Origin: JACPHB01 sp964495505 | GTDB taxonomy: Bacteria > Patescibacteriota > Minisyncoccia > UBA10092 | Length of the DNA: 7,825 nucleotides | Assembly: GCA_964495505.1 (NCBI GenBank) | Contig: CAZBVM010000027.1 | Span: 1-7,825, forward strand | Reading direction: 5' to 3' | Made by a program: the position numbers and the translations under genes | The notes under the pieces: model-generated | The model's input: the letters and a program-made list of their open reading frames with translations, nothing else | What the model was told of the DNA's origin: nothing | Databases searched by the model: none | Part shown: positions 1 through 5,223 of the stretch, in pieces | How the letters are laid out: every line of letters starts with the position of its first letter | Position numbering within the stretch: position 1 is the stretch's first letter

Positions 1-1
1 A

Positions 2-262
2 GCCGTGGTTGAGATTGAAAAAGAAATTATGGCTATTGGCGGCGAACTCCACGCCGACGAAGAAGCATTACTTTTAGAGCAAGGTTCAAAGCAAAAAAAT
101 CTCTGGGGCATAAATTTGTATCCCGATAAATACGAAGACGATCTGATTGAGTTTGATTCTATGATCAACATAAGGCCATCCCAAGAAAATAAATCAAGAG
201 GAGTTGATAGTTTGGAAATCCAAAGAAAAATTAGAAATGTAGTTAATAAATTAGTTTTATAA
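2..262 (+). CDS. DUF5674-like protein, 3' part (5' end outside the window)
   Basis: The reading frame is open from the window edge to a TAA at 260-262, giving 86 visible codons. The frame starts 'AVVEIEKEIMAIGGELHADE' and continues through 'EQGSKQKNLWGINLYPDKYE' to 'FDSMINIRPSQENKSRGV', ending with a helical 'LEIQRKIRNVVNKLVL' tail. From memory this matches the DUF5674 family, small proteins of about 100-110 aa common in CPR bacteria, with conserved GGELHAD, GSKQ-LWG and NIRP blocks. The function of that family is unknown to me. A GTG at 5 could be read as a start, but the family usually has about 20 more residues in front, so the true start is probably upstream. The stop lies one base before the next gene, which suggests cotranscription. 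Confidence 0.72.
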   Translation, partial: AVVEIEKEIMAIGGELHADEEALLLEQGSKQKNLWGINLYPDKYEDDLIEFDSMINIRPSQENKSRGVDSLEIQRKIRNVVNKLVL

Positions 263-263
263 A

Positions 264-599
264 ATGAATTTTCAACACAAAGATTTAGCCGCAGGAAAGT
301 GGAAGGAACTTTCTTTACTCGAACAATTAGCCAATATCGGCAGTGAAACAAGTCACGCTCTTAATTGGCGAGATAAAGACCGGGAATCATACGAAAACGC
401 TGTCTATAGGGCATTAGAACTTTTAGATTTAACAATTAGCGATCCGCGCTGGAAAAATCGATTGAAAGAAATTGTCCGAGCTCGAGAGTTATTATGCGAC
501 GCTATTTTGGGCGGCAAAGAATACAAAACATCGCTTAAAGATTTAGACAGATATTTTTTCCATTTTGCTTTCGCCGCTCGCCTTAATATAAAAATGTAA
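264..599 (+). CDS. Small conserved helical hypothetical protein
   Basis: This 111-aa protein starts at ATG 264, one base after the stop of the DUF5674-like gene, and no Shine-Dalgarno sequence precedes it. It looks soluble and mostly alpha-helical, with no signal peptide or membrane segment. Its features are a 'KWKELSLLEQLANIGSE' N-terminus, an 'NAVYRALELLDLTISDPRWK' middle that looks like a repeat-type helical hairpin, 'LKEIVRARELLCDAILG', and an aromatic 'LDRYFFHFAFAARL' C-terminus. I recall similar proteins of unknown function in CPR genomes and a few other bacteria. The near-abutting arrangement argues for translation coupled to the upstream gene. I do not assign a function. Confidence 0.75.
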   Translation: MNFQHKDLAAGKWKELSLLEQLANIGSETSHALNWRDKDRESYENAVYRALELLDLTISDPRWKNRLKEIVRARELLCDAILGGKEYKTSLKDLDRYFFHFAFAARLNIKM

Positions 600-664
600 T
601 CGCCGCCGTAATCATTCGCTCATTCCAAACTTAAGAATGTAAGGATGTTGTTGAGAAAAATAGA

Positions 665-673
665 TGTTATAAT
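665..673 (+). promoter_or_regulatory. Extended -10 promoter of the dehydrogenase gene
   Basis: TGTTATAAT at 665-673 is a perfect extended -10 element (TG, one base, TATAAT). Six bases separate it from the ATG at 680, so transcription would begin at or within a base or so of the start codon. The only -35-like sequences nearby (TTGTTG 648-653, ATGTTG 645-650) are poor or badly spaced, as is common when an extended -10 is present. No Shine-Dalgarno sequence lies before the ATG, consistent with a leaderless mRNA. Confidence 0.65.
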
Positions 674-679
674 AAAACT

Positions 680-1651
680 ATGCCGAAAATATATATAACA
701 AGAATGGTCCCGCAAAGCGGGATTAAAATGCTGAAAGAAAAGAACTACGAAGTAGTTGTTAATCCTGAAGACAGAATTTTGACCAAAGAAGAATTAATCA
801 CGGCGCTAAAAGACAAAAATTATGACGCGCTGTTTTGTCTTTTGACTGATAAAATTGATGGTGAAGTAATGGACTCATTTGGGTCGCAACTTAAAGTTGT
901 TGTCAATATGGCCGTCGGTTTTGATAATATTGACGTTGAAGCGGCAAAAAAACGGGGGATTATGATAACCAACACGCCAGGTGTTTTAACCGACACCGTC
1001 GCCGAACATACTTTTGCTTTAATGCTCTCAATTGCTCATCGGATTCCCGAAGCCGATAAATTTACGAAAGATTTAAAATACAAAGGCTGGGCGCCCATGC
1101 TTTTGCTAGGAAACGATCTTTCCGGTAAAACTCTGGGCGTTGTTGGTCTCGGTCGCATTGGTTCTCGCGTCGCTCATCACGCCGTAAAAGGTTTTGAAAT
1201 GAAGGTTTTGTATAACGATATCAAGCGCAGCGAGGAATTTGAGAAAGAATTTAACGCGGTTTATATGTCGCTTGACGATTTATTAAAACAGTCCGATTTT
1301 GTTTCTATTCACGTGCCGTTACTTGAAACTACACGTCACTTGATTAATGCCGAAAAATTAAAACTTATGAAACCGACTGCCTATCTTGTTAATACCTCTC
1401 GTGGTCCGATTATTGATGAAGCGGCGTTAGCTTTTGCGCTGGCGGATAAAAAAATAAAAGGCGCCGCCTTGGATGTTTTTGAATTTGAACCCAAAATAAC
1501 ACCAGAACTTTTGTTTCTTGATAACGTTATTTTAACTCCTCATATTGCTTCGGCGACCGAAGAAACCCGCTCTAAAATGTCAGAACTGGCGGCAGAGAAT
1601 ATAGTTGATGCTTTAGAAGGAAGAACGCCTCCAAATCTGTTACAAAATTAA
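680..1651 (+). CDS. D-2-hydroxyacid dehydrogenase (D-glycerate/hydroxypyruvate reductase type)
   Basis: This 323-aa cytoplasmic NAD(P)H-dependent oxidoreductase belongs to the D-isomer-specific 2-hydroxyacid dehydrogenase family and is full length. The substrate domain formed by both ends carries the 'VGFDNIDVEAA' loop (79-89). The central Rossmann domain has the dinucleotide motif GLGRIG (156-161). The catalytic set is intact: Arg241 in 'NTSRGPIIDE', Glu270 in 'DVFEFEP' and His288 in 'LTPHIAS'. The best match I can recall is glyoxylate/hydroxypyruvate reductase (D-glycerate dehydrogenase, GyaR/GhrB-like), interconverting D-glycerate and hydroxypyruvate or glyoxylate and glycolate. Substrate and cofactor preference cannot be fixed from motifs. 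The gene appears monocistronic, with its own promoter before it and a strong inverted repeat after it. The start is the only reasonable ATG, because the 'MPKIYITR' beta strand begins the fold. Confidence 0.93.
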   Translation: MPKIYITRMVPQSGIKMLKEKNYEVVVNPEDRILTKEELITALKDKNYDALFCLLTDKIDGEVMDSFGSQLKVVVNMAVGFDNIDVEAAKKRGIMITNTPGVLTDTVAEHTFALMLSIAHRIPEADKFTKDLKYKGWAPMLLLGNDLSGKTLGVVGLGRIGSRVAHHAVKGFEMKVLYNDIKRSEEFEKEFNAVYMSLDDLLKQSDFVSIHVPLLETTRHLINAEKLKLMKPTAYLVNTSRGPIIDEAALAFALADKKIKGAALDVFEFEPKITPELLFLDNVILTPHIASATEETRSKMSELAAENIVDALEGRTPPNLLQN

Positions 1652-1652
1652 A

Positions 1653-1703
1653 AAATATTGATGTCCGACATCAATATTCTCCCGATGTCGGACATCAATA
1701 TTT
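1653..1703. repeat. Perfect 20-bp inverted repeat with nested GATGTC-N-GACATC palindromes
   Basis: Arms 1653-1672 and 1684-1703 are perfect reverse complements with an 11-base loop. The left part is also a palindrome by itself: 1654-1678 is 12 bp on each side of one central base. The unit GATGTC-N-GACATC-AATATT occurs twice as a direct repeat (1660-1678 and 1684-1702) differing at one base. It lies 1-2 bases after the dehydrogenase stop. A transcript could form one long hairpin or two alternatives. The bases after the stem (TATTGACC) are not a U-run, so it is not a classic intrinsic terminator. Alternatives are an mRNA 3'-end stabiliser, a two-site operator next to the following promoter, or a small palindromic repeat element. 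Confidence 0.85.
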
Positions 1704-1704
1704 A

Positions 1705-1733
1705 TTGACCGCAATCCGATATTATGTTAATTT
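1705..1733 (+). promoter_or_regulatory. Candidate promoter of the zinc-ribbon/rplY/transglycosylase unit
   Basis: TTGACC at 1705-1710 matches a -35 box at five of six positions. Seventeen bases later comes TGTTAATTT (1725-1733), an extended -10 with a weak TAATTT hexamer. Six bases then separate it from the ATG at 1740, the same geometry as the promoter at 665-673. TATTAT at 1720-1725 is a better hexamer but has no -35 at the right distance. The inverted repeat ends two bases before the -35, so a protein bound there could affect this promoter. Confidence 0.5.
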
Positions 1734-1739
1734 ATTGAA

Positions 1740-2063
1740 ATGTTGGAATTTGATAAAAAAGATTTAAAATTTATTGGTCCTTGTCCGGTTTGCAAATCCG
1801 GATTTGTTCCCCAAAATATTAAGACGTTGAAAAATAAAGGCGCGACATTACTTATTCATGTTGATTGCCACGAGTGCGAAAGTTCTTTGCTCGTTACTTT
1901 AGTTAAAAGCAATACCGGTGTTATCACCAACATCGGTGTTTTAACCGATTTATACAAAGATGATTTTCTAAAATTTAGGGATCTGTCAGTTATTACGATT
2001 GACGATGTTTTGTATTTTGATAACGGCAGCGATAAAAATGAAAACTTTAGAACTAAAAAGTAA
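1740..2063 (+). CDS. Small zinc-ribbon-like hypothetical protein
   Basis: This 107-aa protein has two CxxC pairs, Cys15/Cys18 in 'GPCPVCKSGF' and Cys43/Cys46 in 'VDCHECESSL', spaced as in a zinc ribbon. A beta-rich stretch follows, then an acidic, Lys/Asn-rich tail. There is no membrane segment. From memory, similar CPR proteins sit upstream of rplY, but I know of no function. A nucleic-acid or ribosome-linked role is only a guess from the ribbon and its neighbour. Its last 26 bases overlap the start of rplY in another frame (2038-2063), which makes translational coupling likely. The ATG at 1740 follows the predicted promoter directly, and no Shine-Dalgarno sequence is visible. Confidence 0.75.
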   Translation: MLEFDKKDLKFIGPCPVCKSGFVPQNIKTLKNKGATLLIHVDCHECESSLLVTLVKSNTGVITNIGVLTDLYKDDFLKFRDLSVITIDDVLYFDNGSDKNENFRTKK

Positions 2064-2739
2064 AAAAAGGGAAATTTTTGGGAAAAAAGTAAGAACCTTA
2101 AGAAACCAGGGTTTAGTTCCGGCCGTAGTTTATGGCAACAAAAATTCTGCTTTACCAATTATTTTAGATTTAAAAGAGTTTAAAAGAGTTTTTAAACATG
2201 CTGGCGAAACCACTCTCATTAAATTATTTGTTGATGATCCCGCCTTCGCTAAAGCTTCGGAGGGCAAGGCAAAGTTTAAAAACGTTTTGATTCATGACAG
2301 TGCACGGGATCCCGTAACTGGTGAAATAAAACATATTGATTTTTATGAAGTCAAAATGGATGAAAAAATTATTACTAAAGTGCCGTTAATTTTTATGGGG
2401 AGCGCTCCGGCGATACTCGATCTAGGTGGCATTTTAGTTAAAGCCATGCAAGAGCTTGAAGTTAGAGCTCTGCCCGCAGATTTGCCTCATGAAATTGAAG
2501 TGGATATCTCGGCTCTTAAAACATTTGATGACAACATTGCAGTAAAAGACATTAAACTGCCCAAAAATGTAGAAAGTTTGGAAAACACTTTTGCTTCAGT
2601 GGCATCAGTGGCGCCGCCGCGGTCCGAAGCCGAAATTGAAGAATTATCTGGAGAAGTAAAAGAAAAAGTTGAAGAAGTGGCGGTTGAAACCGACGAAAAA
2701 GTTAAAGAACGGCAAAAAGAAGAACAATCCGAAGTATGA
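2038..2739 (+). CDS. rplY: 50S ribosomal protein L25 (long, CTC/TL5 form)
   Basis: This 233-aa protein binds 5S rRNA on the large subunit. The N-terminal L25 domain is recognisable from 'MKTLELKSKKREIFGKKVRT' through 'LVPAVVYG' and 'DPVTGEIKHIDFYEVKMDEK'. The C-terminal TL5-type beta domain ('VPLIFMGSAPAILDLGGILV', 'LEVRALPADLPHEIEVDISA') follows, and then a charged Glu/Lys tail. Length fits the CTC form rather than the 94-aa E. coli form. The start is placed at 2038 because the open frame upstream (from 1999) encodes residues unlike L25. Residues 67-79 look like an in-frame insertion caused by a palindromic element. The TGA stop overlaps the ATG of the next gene by 4 bases. Confidence 0.93.
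   Translation: MKTLELKSKKREIFGKKVRTLRNQGLVPAVVYGNKNSALPIILDLKEFKRVFKHAGETTLIKLFVDDPAFAKASEGKAKFKNVLIHDSARDPVTGEIKHIDFYEVKMDEKIITKVPLIFMGSAPAILDLGGILVKAMQELEVRALPADLPHEIEVDISALKTFDDNIAVKDIKLPKNVESLENTFASVASVAPPRSEAEIEELSGEVKEKVEEVAVETDEKVKERQKEEQSEV
2239..2264. repeat. Palindromic REP-like element inserted in frame in rplY
   Basis: The sequence folds symmetrically: CCCGCC (2239-2244) with GGAGGG (2259-2264) apart from one mismatch, TTC/TTC as an internal loop, and GCT (2248-2250) with AGC (2253-2255) around AA. It encodes 'PAFAKASEG', a GC-rich low-complexity run inside an AT-rich gene, where L25 proteins usually have a short beta turn before 'NVLIHD'. I recall similar 'AFAKAS' segments from a palindromic repeat scattered in Parcubacteria genomes. 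That recollection needs a genome-wide check. Confidence 0.65.
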
Positions 2740-4007
2740 AAAAATCATGGTTTATATGGATTTTATTTTTTTTAATTTGGGCGACCGTTCCCAACGTTAT
2801 TTTTGCTCAATCTAGCGATAGAGATACTAAAATCAAACAACTTGAAAGCTTGATAGAACAATACAACCAAGAAATCGCCACAAAACAAACTGAAGCCCAG
2901 AATTTGGAAAATCAAATTTCCATATTTGAGCTGCAAGCAAAGCAAGCACAAGCGGAAATTGATGCCACGAGTCTTACGATAAGGCAGTTAATCGCAGCCA
3001 TAAGTCAAAAAGAAAAAAACATTTCCCAGAAAGAAAAAGAAATTAGAGATCAAAACATTTTATTAGCCAGATACTTGAGGCAGGTCCAGAGAAGCGACCA
3101 AGGGTCGCTTTTGGAATTTTTGCTCAAAAACGATAAGTTCTCGGATTTTTTTAATGACCTTAATTCAATCAGCAACATTCAGAATCAAATCCACGATACC
3201 TTATCAAATATTAAGGACCTTAAAGAAAAACTCGTAAAAGAAAAGAACGATTTGGAAGATGATAAGTCTGAGCAGGAACAATTGAAGCGGATACAAAATA
3301 AACAAAAGACCACGCTTGAAACGGCAAAAAAAGATAAACAAAAATTGCTCAATCAGACAAAGGGACAGGAAAAGCTTTATCAGCAATTAATAACCAAAAC
3401 ACGGGCCGATATTGAGGCGATTAAAAATCAGCCGTATAACCTGGCGATGGGTTTCAAAATGACTTTTGAAGAAGCGTTAAGATGGGCTCTTCCCGCTTCG
3501 CAGCGCACCGGTGTCCGCCCGGCTTTTATTATGGCAATTTTAAAAGTTGAATCGGACTGGGGCGGTAACGTTGGCAAGGGAACATGGCAAACTGATATGC
3601 ATCCTCGAGATTTTGACGCTTTTAAACAGATTACGAGCGCTTTGGGCCTTAATCCCGATTCAACTCCAGTATCCAAAAAACCGGCTTACGGTTGGGGCGG
3701 GGCGATGGGCCCGGCGCAATTTATACCAACAACATGGCTTTTATATGAAGCGGCAACTACCAATCTAACTGGCCACCGGCCGCCTTCTCCTTGGAATATT
3801 GAAGACGCTTTTACTGCCTCGGGGCTTAAGTTAGCCGAAGCCGGCGCCGATAAACAAACATATGCCGCGGAAAGCAAGGCGGCAAAAATTTATATTGCCG
3901 GCAGTCGCTGGAATCGCTCTCTAACTGCCCGGATTTACGCCAATAACGTAATGTCTGAAGCAGCGCGGATTCAGAAAGATATTGATATTTTGAATCAAAG
4001 TAAATAA
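2736..4007 (+). CDS. Secreted coiled-coil peptidoglycan lytic transglycosylase (MltB/SLT-like)
   Basis: This 423-aa exported protein has a Sec signal peptide (basic MKK, hydrophobic core, likely cleavage after 'VIFA', residue 24). Residues about 27-230 form a Glu/Lys/Gln-rich coiled coil like that of EnvC/CwlO/PcsB-type wall hydrolases. The C-terminal domain (about 240-412) is a lysozyme-like lytic transglycosylase. It has the likely catalytic Glu272 in 'AILKVESDWGGNVGKGTW', followed by 'GWGGAMGPAQFIPTTW' (319-334), close to the MltB (GH103) signature. It would cleave glycan strands between MurNAc and GlcNAc. The fused coiled coil suggests control by a membrane partner such as FtsEX, which is inference. 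It starts inside the rplY stop (ATGA) and ends 14 bases from the convergent prfA. Confidence 0.88.
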   Translation: MKKSWFIWILFFLIWATVPNVIFAQSSDRDTKIKQLESLIEQYNQEIATKQTEAQNLENQISIFELQAKQAQAEIDATSLTIRQLIAAISQKEKNISQKEKEIRDQNILLARYLRQVQRSDQGSLLEFLLKNDKFSDFFNDLNSISNIQNQIHDTLSNIKDLKEKLVKEKNDLEDDKSEQEQLKRIQNKQKTTLETAKKDKQKLLNQTKGQEKLYQQLITKTRADIEAIKNQPYNLAMGFKMTFEEALRWALPASQRTGVRPAFIMAILKVESDWGGNVGKGTWQTDMHPRDFDAFKQITSALGLNPDSTPVSKKPAYGWGGAMGPAQFIPTTWLLYEAATTNLTGHRPPSPWNIEDAFTASGLKLAEAGADKQTYAAESKAAKIYIAGSRWNRSLTARIYANNVMSEAARIQKDIDILNQSK

Positions 4008-4021
4008 AACAAAGAAATAAA

Positions 4022-4747
4022 TTATTTTAATTGACGCGTCAGCGCTTCAACAAGCGGTCCTATGTTACCATCCAAAATTTTTTCCATATTATGCCAGGAT
4101 TTTCCTATTCTGTGGTCGGTAATTCTGTCTTGAGGAAAATTATAAGTTCTGATTTTTTCCGCGCGATCGGCAGTACCAATTTGAGCGCGTCTTTCCGCCA
4201 TTGTTTCTCCGGTGATTTTTTCTTTTTGCATTTCGGCTAATTTGGCGCGCAAAATATTCATTGCTACTTCGCGGTTTTGAGATTGAGACCGCTGTGATTG
4301 GCAGGCGACGACAAAACCGGTTGGCAAATGGGTGATTCTTATAGCGGTTTCCACTTTATTTACATTCTGGCCGCCGGCGCCGGAAGAACGGAAAGTATCT
4401 ATGCGCAGATCTTTTGGTTCAATTTTTATTTCTACTTCCGAAACCGTTTTTAACACGGCGACCGATACAGTAGAAGTGTGAATGCGGTCGCTTTTTTCCG
4501 TTTGGGGAATTCTTTGAACGCGATGGACGCCGGCCTCGTATTTTAACAAGTCGTAAACTCCCAGTCCTGTTATTTGGGCTGTCAAGTTTTTAATGCCTTC
4601 GGCCTGGCTTTCCGAAGAGTCGATTATTTCAATTTTAAAACCTCGCGTTTGGCAAAAACGGCGATACATTCTCCACAATTCAAATGCAAAAAGACCGGCT
4701 TCATCGCCGCCCGCCCCCGCCCTTATTTCAAGGATTATCTTATCCAT
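4022..4747 (-). CDS. prfA: Peptide chain release factor 1, short form lacking domain 1
   Basis: This class I release factor recognises UAA/UAG and hydrolyses peptidyl-tRNA. From ATG 4747 it has 241 aa, against about 360 in E. coli. The stop-codon tripeptide P-x-T is present as PQT (81-83) in 'HRVQRIPQTEKSDRIHTS', identifying RF1 rather than RF2 (SPF). The catalytic GGQ is at 125-127 in 'SSGAGGQNVNKVE'. 'TYNFPQDRITDHR' (201-213) is also conserved. The N-terminal helical domain 1 of about 100 residues is absent, and the protein begins directly at 'KIILEIRAGAGGDEAGLF'. A TTG at 4774 would add nine residues, 'MSEPRQLKF', which do not resemble the family, so ATG 4747 is preferred. No Shine-Dalgarno sequence is visible. 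It probably depends on transcription from rpmE or on a promoter in the intervening repeat. Confidence 0.88.
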   Translation of the reverse strand: MDKIILEIRAGAGGDEAGLFAFELWRMYRRFCQTRGFKIEIIDSSESQAEGIKNLTAQITGLGVYDLLKYEAGVHRVQRIPQTEKSDRIHTSTVSVAVLKTVSEVEIKIEPKDLRIDTFRSSGAGGQNVNKVETAIRITHLPTGFVVACQSQRSQSQNREVAMNILRAKLAEMQKEKITGETMAERRAQIGTADRAEKIRTYNFPQDRITDHRIGKSWHNMEKILDGNIGPLVEALTRQLK

Positions 4748-4829
4748 AAATTTTAATTGGCGAGGCTCGCTCAATGTTAATTGAGCGGCCGGCTCTGATT
4801 TCTAAGATTATTTTTTGAATGTCGCTCAT
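4740..4829 (-). pseudogene. Duplicated prfA 5' fragment (29-codon upstream ORF)
   Basis: An ATG at 4829 opens a frame reading 'MSDIQKIILEIRAG' and then unrelated residues, 'RSINIERASPIKIYG', before TAA at 4740-4742. 'KIILEIRAG' (4788-4814) is a second copy of prfA codons 3-11 (4715-4741). The two 27-base copies differ at seven positions, and every difference is synonymous. This copy looks like a genuine RF1 start cut off after nine shared codons. It is either the remnant of a displaced native prfA or a short leader ORF. The frame is offset by one from prfA and overlaps its start by 8 bases. Confidence 0.6.
4768..4787. repeat. 8-bp inverted repeat between the two prfA 5' copies
   Basis: CGCTCAAT (4768-4775) and ATTGAGCG (4780-4787) are perfect inverted arms around a 4-base loop. 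They lie within the 46 bases separating the duplicated KIILEIRAG segments. In the prfA transcript this hairpin would sit about 20 bases upstream of ATG 4747. It may be part of inserted palindromic DNA or a control structure. Confidence 0.6.
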
Positions 4830-4840
4830 ATTTTAAATTT

Positions 4841-4938
4841 AAGAAAGAAATAATAAAAATAAAATTCTAGGTGGGGGCGAGCCGCCCCGCCAAAGGCGGG
4901 GTGGGGCTAAGGAATTTTATTTTTATTATTTCTTTCTT
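4841..4938. repeat. 98-bp palindromic element with 27-bp perfect arms and a GC-rich core hairpin
   Basis: Arms 4841-4867 and 4912-4938 are perfect reverse complements, 27 bp each, rich in A on one strand and T on the other. Between them lies GC-rich DNA with a strong central hairpin: CCCCGCC (4885-4891) and GGCGGGG (4895-4901) around AAA, extended by a G.T and two further pairs. The right arm contains the last four sense codons and the stop of rpmE, so the left arm is an inverted copy of the gene's end. In the rpmE transcript the stem would be followed by a U-rich stretch, which could act as a terminator or attenuator before prfA. The GC-rich core contrasts with its surroundings and resembles a mobile palindromic repeat. 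Confidence 0.85.
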
Positions 4939-5147
4939 TTAATTGTCTTTTTTTGAAGTCGTTTTTTAAAACGTTCAACACGGCCGGCGGTATCAATAAT
5001 CTTGTCTTTACCAGTGTAAAACGGGTGGCAGTTTGAGCAAATTTCAATATTAATTTCCGGCTTAGTTGAACCAACTATAAAAGTATTGCCGCAAATACAT
5101 TTGACTTTAACTTTTGGGTGATATTTTGGATGTATGTTTTTTTTCAT
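4926..5147 (-). CDS. rpmE: 50S ribosomal protein L31, zinc-binding (C+) form
   Basis: This 73-aa large-subunit protein has all four zinc ligands: Cys17 and Cys19 in 'KVKCICGNTF', and Cys37 and Cys40 in 'EICSNCHPFYTGK'. It is therefore the zinc-containing type, not the zinc-independent paralogue. It starts 'MKKNIHPKYHPK', the normal L31 N-terminus. The open frame extends 12 codons further upstream ('MTNIYQLCKIIH'), but those codons overlap the promoter and do not match the family, so ATG 5147 is chosen. The C-terminus is very basic. The gene's end is embedded in the right arm of the palindromic element. A strong promoter sits immediately in front. Confidence 0.93.
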   Translation of the reverse strand: MKKNIHPKYHPKVKVKCICGNTFIVGSTKPEINIEICSNCHPFYTGKDKIIDTAGRVERFKKRLQKKTIKRKK

Positions 5148-5154
5148 GTGAATA

Positions 5155-5183
5155 ATTTTACAAAGTTGGTATATATTTGTCAA
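5155..5183 (-). promoter_or_regulatory. Consensus promoter of rpmE, leaderless spacing
   Basis: On the minus strand the sequence is a perfect TTGACA (5183-5178), 17 bases, TAAAAT (5160-5155), then 7 bases to the ATG at 5147. This is the best sigma-70-like promoter in the window. Initiation would fall within two or so bases of the start codon, leaving no room for a Shine-Dalgarno sequence. Confidence 0.8.
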
Positions 5184-5184
5184 T

Positions 5185-5213
5185 TTGCCAATTGATGCAC
5201 ATTTTGTTATTAT
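5185..5213 (+). promoter_or_regulatory. Promoter of the rpsB-tsf operon
   Basis: TTGCCA (5185-5190), 17 bases, TATTAT (5208-5213) with the extended element TG-T at 5205-5207. Ten bases separate the -10 from ATG 5224, so the leader would be only a few bases. Its -35 lies one base away from the -35 of rpmE on the other strand. The two promoters are therefore back to back and polymerase binding is probably mutually exclusive. Confidence 0.72.
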
Positions 5214-5223
5214 CCGTGGGTCT

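Noticed and set aside
1999..2037. rplY start at ATG 1999
   Set aside because: The 13 extra residues are hydrophobic and unlike L25. 'MKTLELKSKKREIF' from 2038 is a typical L25 beginning.
3428..3877. Opposite-strand and alternate-frame open frames within the transglycosylase, prfA and other genes
   Set aside because: They lie wholly inside strong conserved genes, have no family resemblance, and read as shadows.
4022..4774. TTG 4774 as prfA start (250 aa)
   Set aside because: The extra nine residues do not match RF1, while the ATG at 4747 lies exactly where the recognisable sequence starts.
5185..5223. rpsB start at 5185 and rpmE start at 5183
   Set aside because: Both extensions run through the two promoters, and their residues are unlike S2 or L31 N-termini.
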